DNA of 64,000 bases from positions 1-64,000 of the forward strand of contig JANQFQ010000086.1 of NCBI GenBank assembly GCA_028277765.1, in the 5' to 3' direction. This stretch comes from Desulfobacterales bacterium (GTDB taxonomy: Bacteria; Desulfobacterota; Desulfobacteria; Desulfobacterales; SURF-7). The notes below the pieces were generated by a model. The model had not been told where the DNA came from. It worked only from the letters and a program-made list of their open reading frames with translations, and ran no database searches. Shown here piece after piece: positions 55,744 to 63,333 of this stretch (its first letter is position 1; each line of letters starts with the position of its first letter). The position numbers and the translations under genes were made by a program.

Positions 55744-56670
55744 TTACAATCCTCCCCGGTCATCCCTTGGTACTGTCAATTTCGCGTCGATAAAATCCTT
55801 ATGACCCAGGCGGAGAAGTTTTGATATGGTACGGATTTCTTCAATTTCATCATTTGATGTATTTTCAGAAGAATTAGCCACGCTAAACAGGGTTTTCAGA
55901 AAAGAGGTTCTTTCATTATAATCAGTGCATTTAAAAAAACTTCTGCACAGCCTGAAACGGTCAAGACCTTTTAATGCCTTTGAACAGGCGAGTTCAGTAA
56001 CAACAGAAGTCCTGTTTGCATCCAGGCCCCAATTTTCAGACAGGGCATTGTTGATGGCATTTTTTTCCTTTGGGGAAATATCCTTATCAACCCAGGCGAG
56101 CACAGCCATAATTCCAGCGGCAAGGCATAGTTTCCTGAGTTCATTGTCTCCAATATCATCAAAAGAGATCTCTTTAGAACTAATCTCTGTCTTTAATTTA
56201 AAATAGACTGTGTTTTTGATGAAATCCTCAATCCTCTCCTCCCGGCTTGGCGTGGTTCCCAGTTTCTGCCTTCTTTTACTAAGCGATGACTTTATGATAC
56301 TTGTCATTGTCTCCATGATACCGGTTTTTTTGCTGTCAATGGCTTGTAGTACCTCATCTAGAAAGGATTGTTCATCCTGGGTTACGATCCCGTCACTGCT
56401 AACAAGCCGGTCAAGGAATTCACGAGCATCGGCCTTGTCTTGATTACTTTTGATACTGGCGACAGCGTCTTCTATTAATTGCTGTGCCTCTTCCTCCTTT
56501 ACCGGGCTTTCCATGTATACTTCGATTTCAGGCCATTCTTCACCGGAAAGATCTGGGATGTTAAACAGGAGATCTTTAAACGCATTCATTTCATCATTGG
56601 AAAGTTCGCCGTCACTCCATGCAGCAGCGATGAGCACCTTTGCCAGTTTAATTGCCAATGTTTTTTCCAT
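55744..56670 (-). CDS. TerB-like tandem helical domain protein
   Basis: A 308-residue protein made of two or more TerB/tellurite-resistance-like helical domains: KLAKVLIAAAWSDGELSNDEMNAF and, further on, LVSSDGIVTQDEQSFLDEVL and VLAWVDKDISPKEKNAINNALSE. TerB domains bind metal through Asp/Glu in DGxxxxxE loops. The exact role is unknown; no other ter genes are nearby, so tellurite resistance should not be assumed. Probably monocistronic, with a dispersed repeat upstream. Confidence 0.8.
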   Translation of the reverse strand: MEKTLAIKLAKVLIAAAWSDGELSNDEMNAFKDLLFNIPDLSGEEWPEIEVYMESPVKEEEAQQLIEDAVASIKSNQDKADAREFLDRLVSSDGIVTQDEQSFLDEVLQAIDSKKTGIMETMTSIIKSSLSKRRQKLGTTPSREERIEDFIKNTVYFKLKTEISSKEISFDDIGDNELRKLCLAAGIMAVLAWVDKDISPKEKNAINNALSENWGLDANRTSVVTELACSKALKGLDRFRLCRSFFKCTDYNERTSFLKTLFSVANSSENTSNDEIEEIRTISKLLRLGHKDFIDAKLTVPRDDRGGL

Positions 56671-56696
56671 TCATTGTTCCTTTATCAATATTTTTA

Positions 56697-56812
56697 TCCA
56701 GTATCTCCACTAAAAAAGCAGCGAGATCTATGTTCCGCTACAACTAGTATCCCCGCTAAACAGCAGCGGGATCTATGCTTCGCTCCGACCAGCATCAAGG
56801 ATCTAGTATCTT
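56697..56812 (-). repeat. dispersed intergenic repeat, copy C (two tandem modules)
   Basis: On the minus strand: GATACTAGATCCTTGATGCT then GGTCGGAGCGAAGCATAGAT and a hairpin ATCCCGCT-GCTGTTT-AGCGGGGAT, followed by a second, more diverged module (GTAGCGGAACATAGATCTCG, then hairpin-like CTGCTTTTTTAGTGGAGATACTGG). Copies A (592-632) and D (60896-60959) share the GATGCTGGTCG core; D also has CATAGATCCCGCTG. Confidence 0.7.
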
Positions 56813-56878
56813 GTTTTCCCTGAAAGACATATGCTTTATGAAAACACTTTACAAAAGCGTGTATTTCTGGAAACAAAA

Positions 56879-57484
56879 TTAATTATTCCCTTTATTCTCA
56901 AAATGCACAAAATCGATCAGAAAGACAGCACCCAGAAAAATTGCTTTTTGTTCTGCCGGCCATTCTGCCGGAAACATAACGCCAAAGTTGTCCGCGTCAG
57001 AAAAGCCTTCCTTCATCAGGCCGCTCCATTTTTTGGTAATCTTTCCCTGTTCACGCGACTGATCATCCATGATATTAAATGTCCAGGGGTGGAGTATGGG
57101 GCCAAAGAGTTGAAATATTTCCTTGCCGCTGGAATCCAGAACATCATAAATACGCCGGATAATTGAAAACTTCTTTTTGATCGTACCTAACAGTTTATTA
57201 TCCGGCCCATAGACATTTATTTCATGAAAATAAAACCTGAACGGCCGGACCACATGAATAACCTGCTGCTGATCAAGGGTCCGTACAAAAATTTCAAACG
57301 GACGCCATGCTTTCAAAAACATGCGCATTACTGTAGATCCCCCTTCTTCAAGGGCCATGTAAAGCTCGTTTCCAGCTTGGTCAAGCACAATATATTTATT
57401 TTTGGTTTCAAAGCTGGAAAGAATCTCTCCCCATTCTTTTTTCTGGCTGATAACAAGACTGTTAACAGAATCCAGGGACTTCAT
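56879..57484 (-). CDS. scramblase/LURP-one-like protein
   Basis: A 201-residue beta-rich protein of the phospholipid scramblase/LOR superfamily. Recognisable parts are KKEWGEILSSFETKNKYIVLD, the central LIxVxRPFRF-like HVVRPFRFYFHEINVY and GTIKKKFSIIRRIYDVLDSSG, ending with a hydrophobic AIFLGAVFLIDFVHF. In bacteria the role is undefined; it may bind membranes or fatty acids. AGGAGG-like GGAGG lies before the ATG. It appears cotranscribed with nothing obvious. Confidence 0.82.
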   Translation of the reverse strand: MKSLDSVNSLVISQKKEWGEILSSFETKNKYIVLDQAGNELYMALEEGGSTVMRMFLKAWRPFEIFVRTLDQQQVIHVVRPFRFYFHEINVYGPDNKLLGTIKKKFSIIRRIYDVLDSSGKEIFQLFGPILHPWTFNIMDDQSREQGKITKKWSGLMKEGFSDADNFGVMFPAEWPAEQKAIFLGAVFLIDFVHFENKGNN

Positions 57485-57530
57485 AATGCACCTCCTTTTT
57501 TTGTTTATGAAACCTAAGTTCAGGAAAGCG

Positions 57531-58616
57531 TTACCTGTTTAAATCTGATAAAATCGGGTCCATTGAGTCAACACATCCCCTGTGGATATGGGCTGCTTCA
57601 CGGCAGCCGCCGTCGCAGGTATTGTTCAGGTTGCAGTTAAAGCACTGCTCCGGCAGGTAGTCTTTCATCACAAACCGTTTCCAGTAGGGATTTATTTTTA
57701 ATTCATTTATTTGTGTCAAGTGGTTCAGTCTTACAGGGGAATGGTTGCAGACCCTTATGTATCCTGACGGGTCTATGACAAAAAAATCGAGAGCTGCTGA
57801 GCAACGGGTGCCGACGGTTAAATGTTTAAACCCTTCTTCTCCAATGGCACATTTCGGCAGCTCTGTGCCCACACTCCCTTTTCTTCCCGAAGAACTGAGC
57901 ACCTTTTCGGCGGTAGTTAACATTTCTGCAATGTCTTCCCTGTCAAGGCTCAATTTCTCTGCAAACTCAATGCCCCTTCCGCCCGGTATAAAACGGTTTA
58001 AAAGTATGGTATCTGCCCCGTTTAACAATGCCGCGGAAATAGTTTCATACAGTTCATACAGGTTCTGTTTGGTTACAGTAATACCGGCTGTCGTGGTGAC
58101 CCCCATATCTTTTGCCCTGTAAAACCAGTTCAAAACATTCCGGGCCTCTCCGTTCTTTGTATGCCAGGAAAAGGATTCAATGCCCGGCAGGCTCAGGCTT
58201 AAATTAACAGCGTATTTTTTGCACAACTTTAGAATGTCATCTGTCAGGACCTTGCCGTTTGTCAGCAGATAGAGTTTCGGTGGTTTTAATTCCTTAACAA
58301 GTTCTTTACCGGCGGTTTCTATATGGCTGGCATTAAGTCCGGCAGAAAATTCAATCAGCCCTTCAATCCCTTTTTTTAACAAAGGCTCTCCGCCGGTAAA
58401 GGCGATATTACAGACTCCCATCTCACAAAGGTTTTTAATCGTCTCTTTCCATTCTTTTATGGACAATTCTTTCAGTTTTTTAAAGCCATTATTTTTATCA
58501 TACCAGGGACAGGAACAGAAAAGGCATGAATGATTGCACTCATAGGTCATTTCCAGCACAGCCGTGGCCGGTAGGAAAGAAGGAGAAAGACATGATGTGC
58601 CAACAGAGATACTCAT
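57531..58616 (-). CDS. radical SAM/SPASM domain protein (peptide-modifying type)
   Basis: A 361-residue protein from the ATG at 58616. The radical SAM cluster is CNHSCLFCSCPWY (CxxxCxxC), then the GGEPLL motif (AFTGGEPLLKKG). The C-terminal SPASM region has CSAALDFFVIDPSGYIRVCN, then CFNCNLNNTCDGGCREAA, enough cysteines for auxiliary 4Fe-4S clusters. SPASM enzymes often modify ribosomally made peptides, but some act on enzymes or are quinohaemoprotein maturases. The longer track start (58787) runs into the previous gene and is rejected. Its ATG follows the stop of the zinc-ribbon gene by four bases, so the two are cotranscribed. The substrate is unknown. Confidence 0.88.
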   Translation of the reverse strand: MSISVGTSCLSPSFLPATAVLEMTYECNHSCLFCSCPWYDKNNGFKKLKELSIKEWKETIKNLCEMGVCNIAFTGGEPLLKKGIEGLIEFSAGLNASHIETAGKELVKELKPPKLYLLTNGKVLTDDILKLCKKYAVNLSLSLPGIESFSWHTKNGEARNVLNWFYRAKDMGVTTTAGITVTKQNLYELYETISAALLNGADTILLNRFIPGGRGIEFAEKLSLDREDIAEMLTTAEKVLSSSGRKGSVGTELPKCAIGEEGFKHLTVGTRCSAALDFFVIDPSGYIRVCNHSPVRLNHLTQINELKINPYWKRFVMKDYLPEQCFNCNLNNTCDGGCREAAHIHRGCVDSMDPILSDLNR

Positions 58617-58620
58617 TTCA

Positions 58621-59331
58621 TTATTTTCCTTGTTTACCTTTCTGGGCAATTCCCAGCAGTTCATGAAGACGGCCAGTATAATCTTTAAGAGGGACTTCAG
58701 AATCGTTAAAAGTTTTATGTTTGTTTTTTCCGGTAAAAAACTCATACAAAAGATTACAGTCATTGCTGGTGATATCCCAGACCGCATGTGCCTTGTCAGA
58801 ATTTTTATATTTAATGCTGAGTCCTAGCTGAGGGGTGTCTGTATTAGGAGTACATTTTCTGCAAAACTGTGATTCCAGAAGCTCAACATGAAAATCTTTG
58901 AGAAGCTTGACCGTTCTTCTGCATCCAGGAAGCTCTTTCAGGATAGCCTCTACGGTTTTGTATGAACCTTTTCCGTAGTTGGACTTTTCTTCTTCTGGTA
59001 CAGCATACAGGGTTTTTTCACCGCATAAAGGACAGACATATTCAGCTCTTAGGGGAGGGAGGGCCATCTTGTAGCACATGGCCCCGACACGTAAGTCTTT
59101 AGGCGGTTTGCTTTCAGCCAGCTGTTTCAGTTTTTTTGCAATTTCTTCTCTGGAGAGTACCATGGGAATACCTTCCTTAGTTTCATGCACACCGGTTCTC
59201 GCGTTGTTCCAGGTATCCGCGGCTTTGGAATCGGCCGGCATCTTAACCGTTATCAGTATCCCGAGAAAGAGGACAAATAGAAGAACAAAGAAATAATGCA
59301 TTTTTAGTGGTTCCTTAAAAGATGTTTTCAT
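58621..59331 (-). CDS. exported or membrane-anchored zinc-ribbon protein beside radical SAM/SPASM gene
   Basis: A protein of about 236 residues with an N-terminal hydrophobic segment (MHYFFVLLFVLFLGILITV) and then, in the outer part, a zinc-ribbon-like CPLCGEKTLYA paired with FCRKCTPNTD about 70 residues later. There is also CYKM and CNLLYEF. The start (59331, or 59301 at MHYFF) is uncertain, as neither has a clear ribosome binding site. It is directly followed by the radical SAM/SPASM gene, and may be its substrate or partner. Family not recognised. Confidence 0.65.
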   Translation of the reverse strand: MKTSFKEPLKMHYFFVLLFVLFLGILITVKMPADSKAADTWNNARTGVHETKEGIPMVLSREEIAKKLKQLAESKPPKDLRVGAMCYKMALPPLRAEYVCPLCGEKTLYAVPEEEKSNYGKGSYKTVEAILKELPGCRRTVKLLKDFHVELLESQFCRKCTPNTDTPQLGLSIKYKNSDKAHAVWDITSNDCNLLYEFFTGKNKHKTFNDSEVPLKDYTGRLHELLGIAQKGKQGK

Positions 59332-59360
59332 TATATGATAATTGATTGTATAATCCACAA

Positions 59361-60002
59361 TTATTCAAGTTTCTTTTTACACACATACATGTGAACACTT
59401 CCAAAACCGCCTATTTCAATATCGTTATAATCAAACCCACCTTCAAGAAGGCTGTCCATGTCCCGGATAATGTCCCCCATTGCTTGCCAGAACCGAGTCA
59501 GGCGGGTGCCAGCCCAGTTTCTGTTTTTTGGATATGTTATATCAACAAGGACAAAAGTACCGCCAGGCTTTAGCACCCGTTTGATTTCAGACAGTGCCCG
59601 GACTGCGTCTGGATACCCGGACATGGCCATGGTGTTGATAATGGTGTCAAAGGTGTTGTCTTCGTAAGGCAGGTTTTCAACATTTCCCTGTCTCAGGTCG
59701 GCAGACATCCCTTTTTTTTTAATGTTTCTGCCCGCGACCTCAACCATTTTTGCATTATAATCAATTCCATGTATCTCAAGGCCTTTAGGATACCGGGTTA
59801 GCAGATATCCTGTGCCAAAGGAAACTTCTAAAAGACGTTTCCCCTTAACATGCTCAAGAGTGCGCGACAGCCACCACTTCCAGAAAGGCATTACTTTTAT
59901 CAAAAAATCATATAGTGGCGCAAACCTTGTGTAGAAACCGTCAAACTCCTTCTGAAAGGCTTCTGAATCATGAGGGTCAGGAGAATAAAGTGGTTTTACC
60001 AT
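59361..60002 (-). CDS. class I SAM-dependent methyltransferase (UbiE-like)
   Basis: A 213-residue methyltransferase: LLEVSFGTGYLLTRYP (motif I, with Ser-Phe in place of the usual Gly pattern), IHGIDYNAKMVEVAG, LRQGNVENLPYEDNTFDTII and a post-motif MSGYPDAVRALSEIKRVLKPGGTFVLVD. Its start is six bases after the BKACE stop, so the two are coupled. The substrate is unknown; small quinone-like or lipid targets are typical of the group. Confidence 0.85.
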   Translation of the reverse strand: MVKPLYSPDPHDSEAFQKEFDGFYTRFAPLYDFLIKVMPFWKWWLSRTLEHVKGKRLLEVSFGTGYLLTRYPKGLEIHGIDYNAKMVEVAGRNIKKKGMSADLRQGNVENLPYEDNTFDTIINTMAMSGYPDAVRALSEIKRVLKPGGTFVLVDITYPKNRNWAGTRLTRFWQAMGDIIRDMDSLLEGGFDYNDIEIGGFGSVHMYVCKKKLE

Positions 60003-60008
60003 GCTTCA

Positions 60009-60872
60009 TCATCCTTTTCTTTTAATCCCCATAATCTCACGGGCTTCATTAGGGGATGCTGGTTCTTTTCCGAGTATGTCTGCTACCTTTACAGCCCATT
60101 CTACCAGTTCATAGTTTCCTTTTGCCAATTCACCATTTGGGAGTCTTACATTGTCCTCAAGGCCGACTCTCATATGGCCGCCCATAATGCAGGACTGCAT
60201 AATTGCTTTAAACTCTTCATCAGCAACACCACAGGTGGTGAAATTGGAATCTTCAGGGAGTGCGTGCACAAGGGTTGTAAAAGCATCTGGCCTGAATTTT
60301 TGTCCGCCGTCAACTCCCCAGACAAAGTTAAAATTAAGGGGCCGGGTAAAAAATCCCTGTTTTTCAATAAGGAAAAAATTATCCAGGCCACCTAAGTCAT
60401 AGACCTCAATCTCAGGTTTGACATGGATCTCCTCCATTGCTTTGCCAAATTCTTCAAGCATGGCAAAGCTATTATCAAAAATAATTTCAAAAAATATTTT
60501 CCCGGTGTTCCGGTCAATCCTGCCGAAATTCATTGTGTTGGTGTTCAAAGACGCCATTTCAGGCTTAATCTCCACGATCTGTGTCAGCCTTTGTTCCGAT
60601 GTCTTGTTCCCGCCCACAGCTGAACTCAAATTCACGATCACATCAGGGCATCTTTCCTTTATGGCATCATGGGTAGCCCTGATCCTGTCAACATCATGGG
60701 TTGCCCAGCCGTCATCTTGTTTGGCGTGAACATGTACCATTGCTGCGCCTGCTTTATATGCTTTTTCCGCTTCATCAGCAAACTCCTCTGGTGTATACGG
60801 TACTGCAGGATTATTCTCCTTAAATGTGCCGGCGCCGGAAAGCGCGGCGGTTATGATGACTTTTTCTGACAT
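60009..60872 (-). CDS. BKACE family beta-keto acid cleavage enzyme (DUF849)
   Basis: A 287-residue TIM-barrel protein that cleaves a beta-keto acid with acetyl-CoA, giving a CoA ester and acetoacetate; Kce of lysine fermentation is the founder. The zinc site MVHVHAK (HVH) and conserved Glu (PEIEVYDLGGLDNF) are present, along with TAALSGAGT and the late GHMRVGLEDN. The exact substrate varies within the family and cannot be read here. It has a Desulfobacterota-like context with a methyltransferase just downstream. Confidence 0.9.
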   Translation of the reverse strand: MSEKVIITAALSGAGTFKENNPAVPYTPEEFADEAEKAYKAGAAMVHVHAKQDDGWATHDVDRIRATHDAIKERCPDVIVNLSSAVGGNKTSEQRLTQIVEIKPEMASLNTNTMNFGRIDRNTGKIFFEIIFDNSFAMLEEFGKAMEEIHVKPEIEVYDLGGLDNFFLIEKQGFFTRPLNFNFVWGVDGGQKFRPDAFTTLVHALPEDSNFTTCGVADEEFKAIMQSCIMGGHMRVGLEDNVRLPNGELAKGNYELVEWAVKVADILGKEPASPNEAREIMGIKRKG

Positions 60873-60895
60873 GTGAACTCCTTTGTAACAAACAT

Positions 60896-60959
60896 GATCC
60901 TAGGTGCTAGATGCTGGTCGAAGCAGCGCATAGATCCCGCTGTTATTTGGTGGGTATCC
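60896..60959 (+). repeat. dispersed intergenic repeat, copy D
   Basis: GATCCTAGGTGCTAGATGCTGGTCG then AAGCAGCGCATAGATCCCGC, TGTTATTTGGTGGGTATC. It matches copy C (minus strand) over GATGCTGGTCGNAGCGNAGCATAGATCCCGCTG with a 1-3 base change each, and copy A over the first part. It lies between BKACE and the cysteine-cluster gene. Confidence 0.65.
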
Positions 60960-60971
60960 TTTGGCAGTACT

Positions 60972-61520
60972 TTAATAAATAGCCTCCAGATACGCTTCTT
61001 CAAGATTTTTTCTCCATTGTTTTATTTCTGCCATGGTATTGTTGAAGACTTCCTGTTCTTCAGGCCTCTTTTCTCTTAGAAGAATCATTTGCGATGGACA
61101 GATATACAAGGTACACATCCAGGGCCTTGCCTTTCTTGGAAGGCGGCAGCCCTGGGGGCCTATGTTCCTGCAGACGGTTTCTTTTTCATTAGTGGGCTGA
61201 GCTTCGGGTACGGGAAGAGCGCCTAAATGCAGAAAGAGCATATCCTTAAGGTCAAACCAGACAGTTGCCTTTAGGCAGCATGGGTCTGGACACATAAAAC
61301 AGGTTGTTGAACAAAGCTCATCAAGGATCGGAAATAGTGATTCCATTGAACGGTCTATATCCAATGCATATTTTCTGGCATTATCCATTTTTATAGCATT
61401 AAGGGTGATATGATAGTTTACAGAGTCAACTGCCTCTTGCCAACTGGCAGAAGTGCCCCAGGAAAGATGGAACTTGTTTTTAACAAAATCCTGTTCAACG
61501 ATGTCGGCTTGATTAATCAT
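60972..61520 (-). CDS. cysteine-cluster protein (YkgJ-like)
   Basis: A 182-residue protein with a core of conserved cysteines: CSTTCFMCPDPCCLKATVWFD and CRNIGPQGCRLPRKARPWMCTLYICPS. The pattern recalls YkgJ-type Zn/Fe-S cluster proteins but is more compact. Its N-terminal half is helical. Roughly 15 bases separate it from the repeat downstream, and it is read alone, leftward. Function unknown; compare the similar protein at 34714-35394. Confidence 0.75.
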   Translation of the reverse strand: MINQADIVEQDFVKNKFHLSWGTSASWQEAVDSVNYHITLNAIKMDNARKYALDIDRSMESLFPILDELCSTTCFMCPDPCCLKATVWFDLKDMLFLHLGALPVPEAQPTNEKETVCRNIGPQGCRLPRKARPWMCTLYICPSQMILLREKRPEEQEVFNNTMAEIKQWRKNLEEAYLEAIY

Positions 61521-61671
61521 AATAAAAAATGTGGGTTAAATAATTAAATTATCTGAAGTCTATAAATTACACAAAACAGACCGGTCAGTAAAGCGATAAA
61601 TGTTTTTTAGACAAATTAAAAAGAAATTGAATCAGTTGACAGAAAACAGTTTGCTTTGTAAAAATAAGCAC

Positions 61672-62049
61672 ATGAAAAACAAAAAAGGAATTCCACGGCT
61701 TATTAACGCGACGCGCTGCTCCATTATCGGCTTAAAAGCAGTTTGGAAAAGTGAAGAAGCCTTCAAAATAGAGTGTATACTCGCTTTTTTTATGATACCA
61801 GCCGGCATATGGTTTGGGGAAACCGCTGTTCAGCAGAGCCTGCTTGTGGGAACCTGTTTACTAGTTCTTATCACAGAGTTGTTAAACACCGGGATTGAAA
61901 CAGTTGTTGACAGAATTGGGCTGGAAGAGCATGAACTTTCAGGTAAAGCAAAAGATGCCGGGTCCGCGGCCGTAATGTTCAGCTTGATAACCGTCGTTGT
62001 TGTCTGGGGATTGATTCTGTATGAGAAATTTTACGGTGCAGGTGTTTAA
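61672..62049 (+). CDS. dgkA: diacylglycerol kinase (DgkA)
   Basis: A small trimeric membrane enzyme that phosphorylates diacylglycerol. From the ATG at 61672 the protein has 125 residues, the family length (the track start 61600 adds a poor 24-residue extension). RLINATRCSIIGLKAVWKSEEAFKIE and the catalytic ELLNTGIETVVDRIG are classic, followed by AKDAGSAAVMFSL and the third membrane segment. Confidence 0.95.
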   Translation: MKNKKGIPRLINATRCSIIGLKAVWKSEEAFKIECILAFFMIPAGIWFGETAVQQSLLVGTCLLVLITELLNTGIETVVDRIGLEEHELSGKAKDAGSAAVMFSLITVVVVWGLILYEKFYGAGV

Positions 62050-62214
62050 CAATCATTGATTTCAGTTAACACGAATCATCTTTTCCAGAAACAGGCGATC
62101 CTTATTCTTTGTAAGATATACAGTTAGAAAAGCTATAAAGCTGAGTTGAGTTGCAGGGTTATGAAATAACACCGCAACTTAAACGAAACTTATGCCATTT
62201 TCGGTATTAAATAA

Positions 62215-63174
62215 TTCATTACAATTGTCGTTATCTATCAAGGTGAATTCTGGAAAGAACACCTAAAAACAGAGAATACACATTTTGAGCCTTATTATCA
62301 CTGGCGAAGAGATGGATTCCAAGGCAAATATACTAATGTATCCGATGATGGAGTTAGACGTACCGTCGCATTAAGAAACCATAAGGATGCTAAGAGAGTA
62401 TTCATGTTCGGTGGATCTTCTTTATGGGGCACTGGCAGCAAAGATGAGCATACAATACCTTCCTTTTTACAATCATTATTGGGTGAGGATTATAAAATAT
62501 ATAATTATGCCGAAACGGGATATGTTTCAACGCAAGAATTGAATTTTCTGTTACATCAATTAGCAAAAGGAAATCTTCCAGATGCGATAATCTTTTATGA
62601 CGGAGTAAATGATGGGTATGTTGGCGTTTATTCACCCGCAATACCCAGAGGCGTCCATAATTTAAGAATGACATATAAAAATGAAAGAAAAGATAATGTA
62701 TTTATTGAGTTATATCATGCAAGCAACTATAAGAAACTCGTGGATTTTTTTTCTAAAAATCAAGCTACTAAAAAATGGGATGATGAAATTTCATCCAAAA
62801 TACAACTAAATTCGTCTTCAGTAGTAGAACTATATGAGGCACACATAAAGCAGGTGAAAGCACTGGGGAAAGAGTATGGTTTTAAAGCGTTCTTTTTTTG
62901 GCAACCAAACCTATTTAGTAGAACAAGAGACGGGCTCCCATATGAGGAGGCGATTATTCAGAAAGCTTCACCTGTCTTTGTGGAGTCTCAGCACCAAGTG
63001 TATTTAGATGCAAAATCTACCTTTAGTAATAGAGAAAACGAACAAATATTCTTTTTAGGAGACATATTTAATCAAATAAAAGAGCCCATTTACATTGATT
63101 GGTGCCACGTAGGCCATAATGGCAATGAAATAATTGCGAGGCGGATGTTCGATAATATTAAAGACTTTTTGTAA
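62215..63174 (+). pseudogene. SGNH/GDSL hydrolase-like protein, 5'-damaged
   Basis: The track ORF starts at the ATG 62404, but the reading frame stays open back to a stop at 62212 and looks coding: EFWKEHLKTENTHFEPYYHW, RRDGFQGKYTNVSDDGVRR, joining into RVFMFGGSSLWGTGSKDEHT. The block I GxSS (catalytic serine in GGSSLWG), block II-III NDG-like FYDGVNDGYVG, and the late DWCHVGHNGNEI (Asp-His) are SGNH features. No ATG, GTG or TTG lies in frame between 62215 and 62404, so either translation starts at 62404 and lacks a normal N-terminus, or a deletion or frameshift has removed the start and signal/membrane region. Low GC compared with neighbours. Confidence 0.6.
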
Positions 63175-63333
63175 TGATACTTTTGTGATATAAAGTTAGA
63201 AAATCGATAAAATAATATATTTATTTGTTTGTAAGCTTTCCTTCTTTTTTGGTTTATATTGTTTTGAAGGAAAACTCTTAATGAGTTTAGTAAAAAACAA
63301 AAGAAGACAAAAACAACCACAGGAGGATTGAAA

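Noticed and set aside
55744-56670. Tellurite resistance operon around the TerB-like gene
   Set aside because: No other ter genes (terC, terD, terE) are present; the domain alone is not evidence for tellurite resistance.
63090-63320. 76-residue minus-strand ORF after the SGNH gene
   Set aside because: It is antisense to the SGNH hydrolase end and the AT-rich gap, and has no ribosome binding site.
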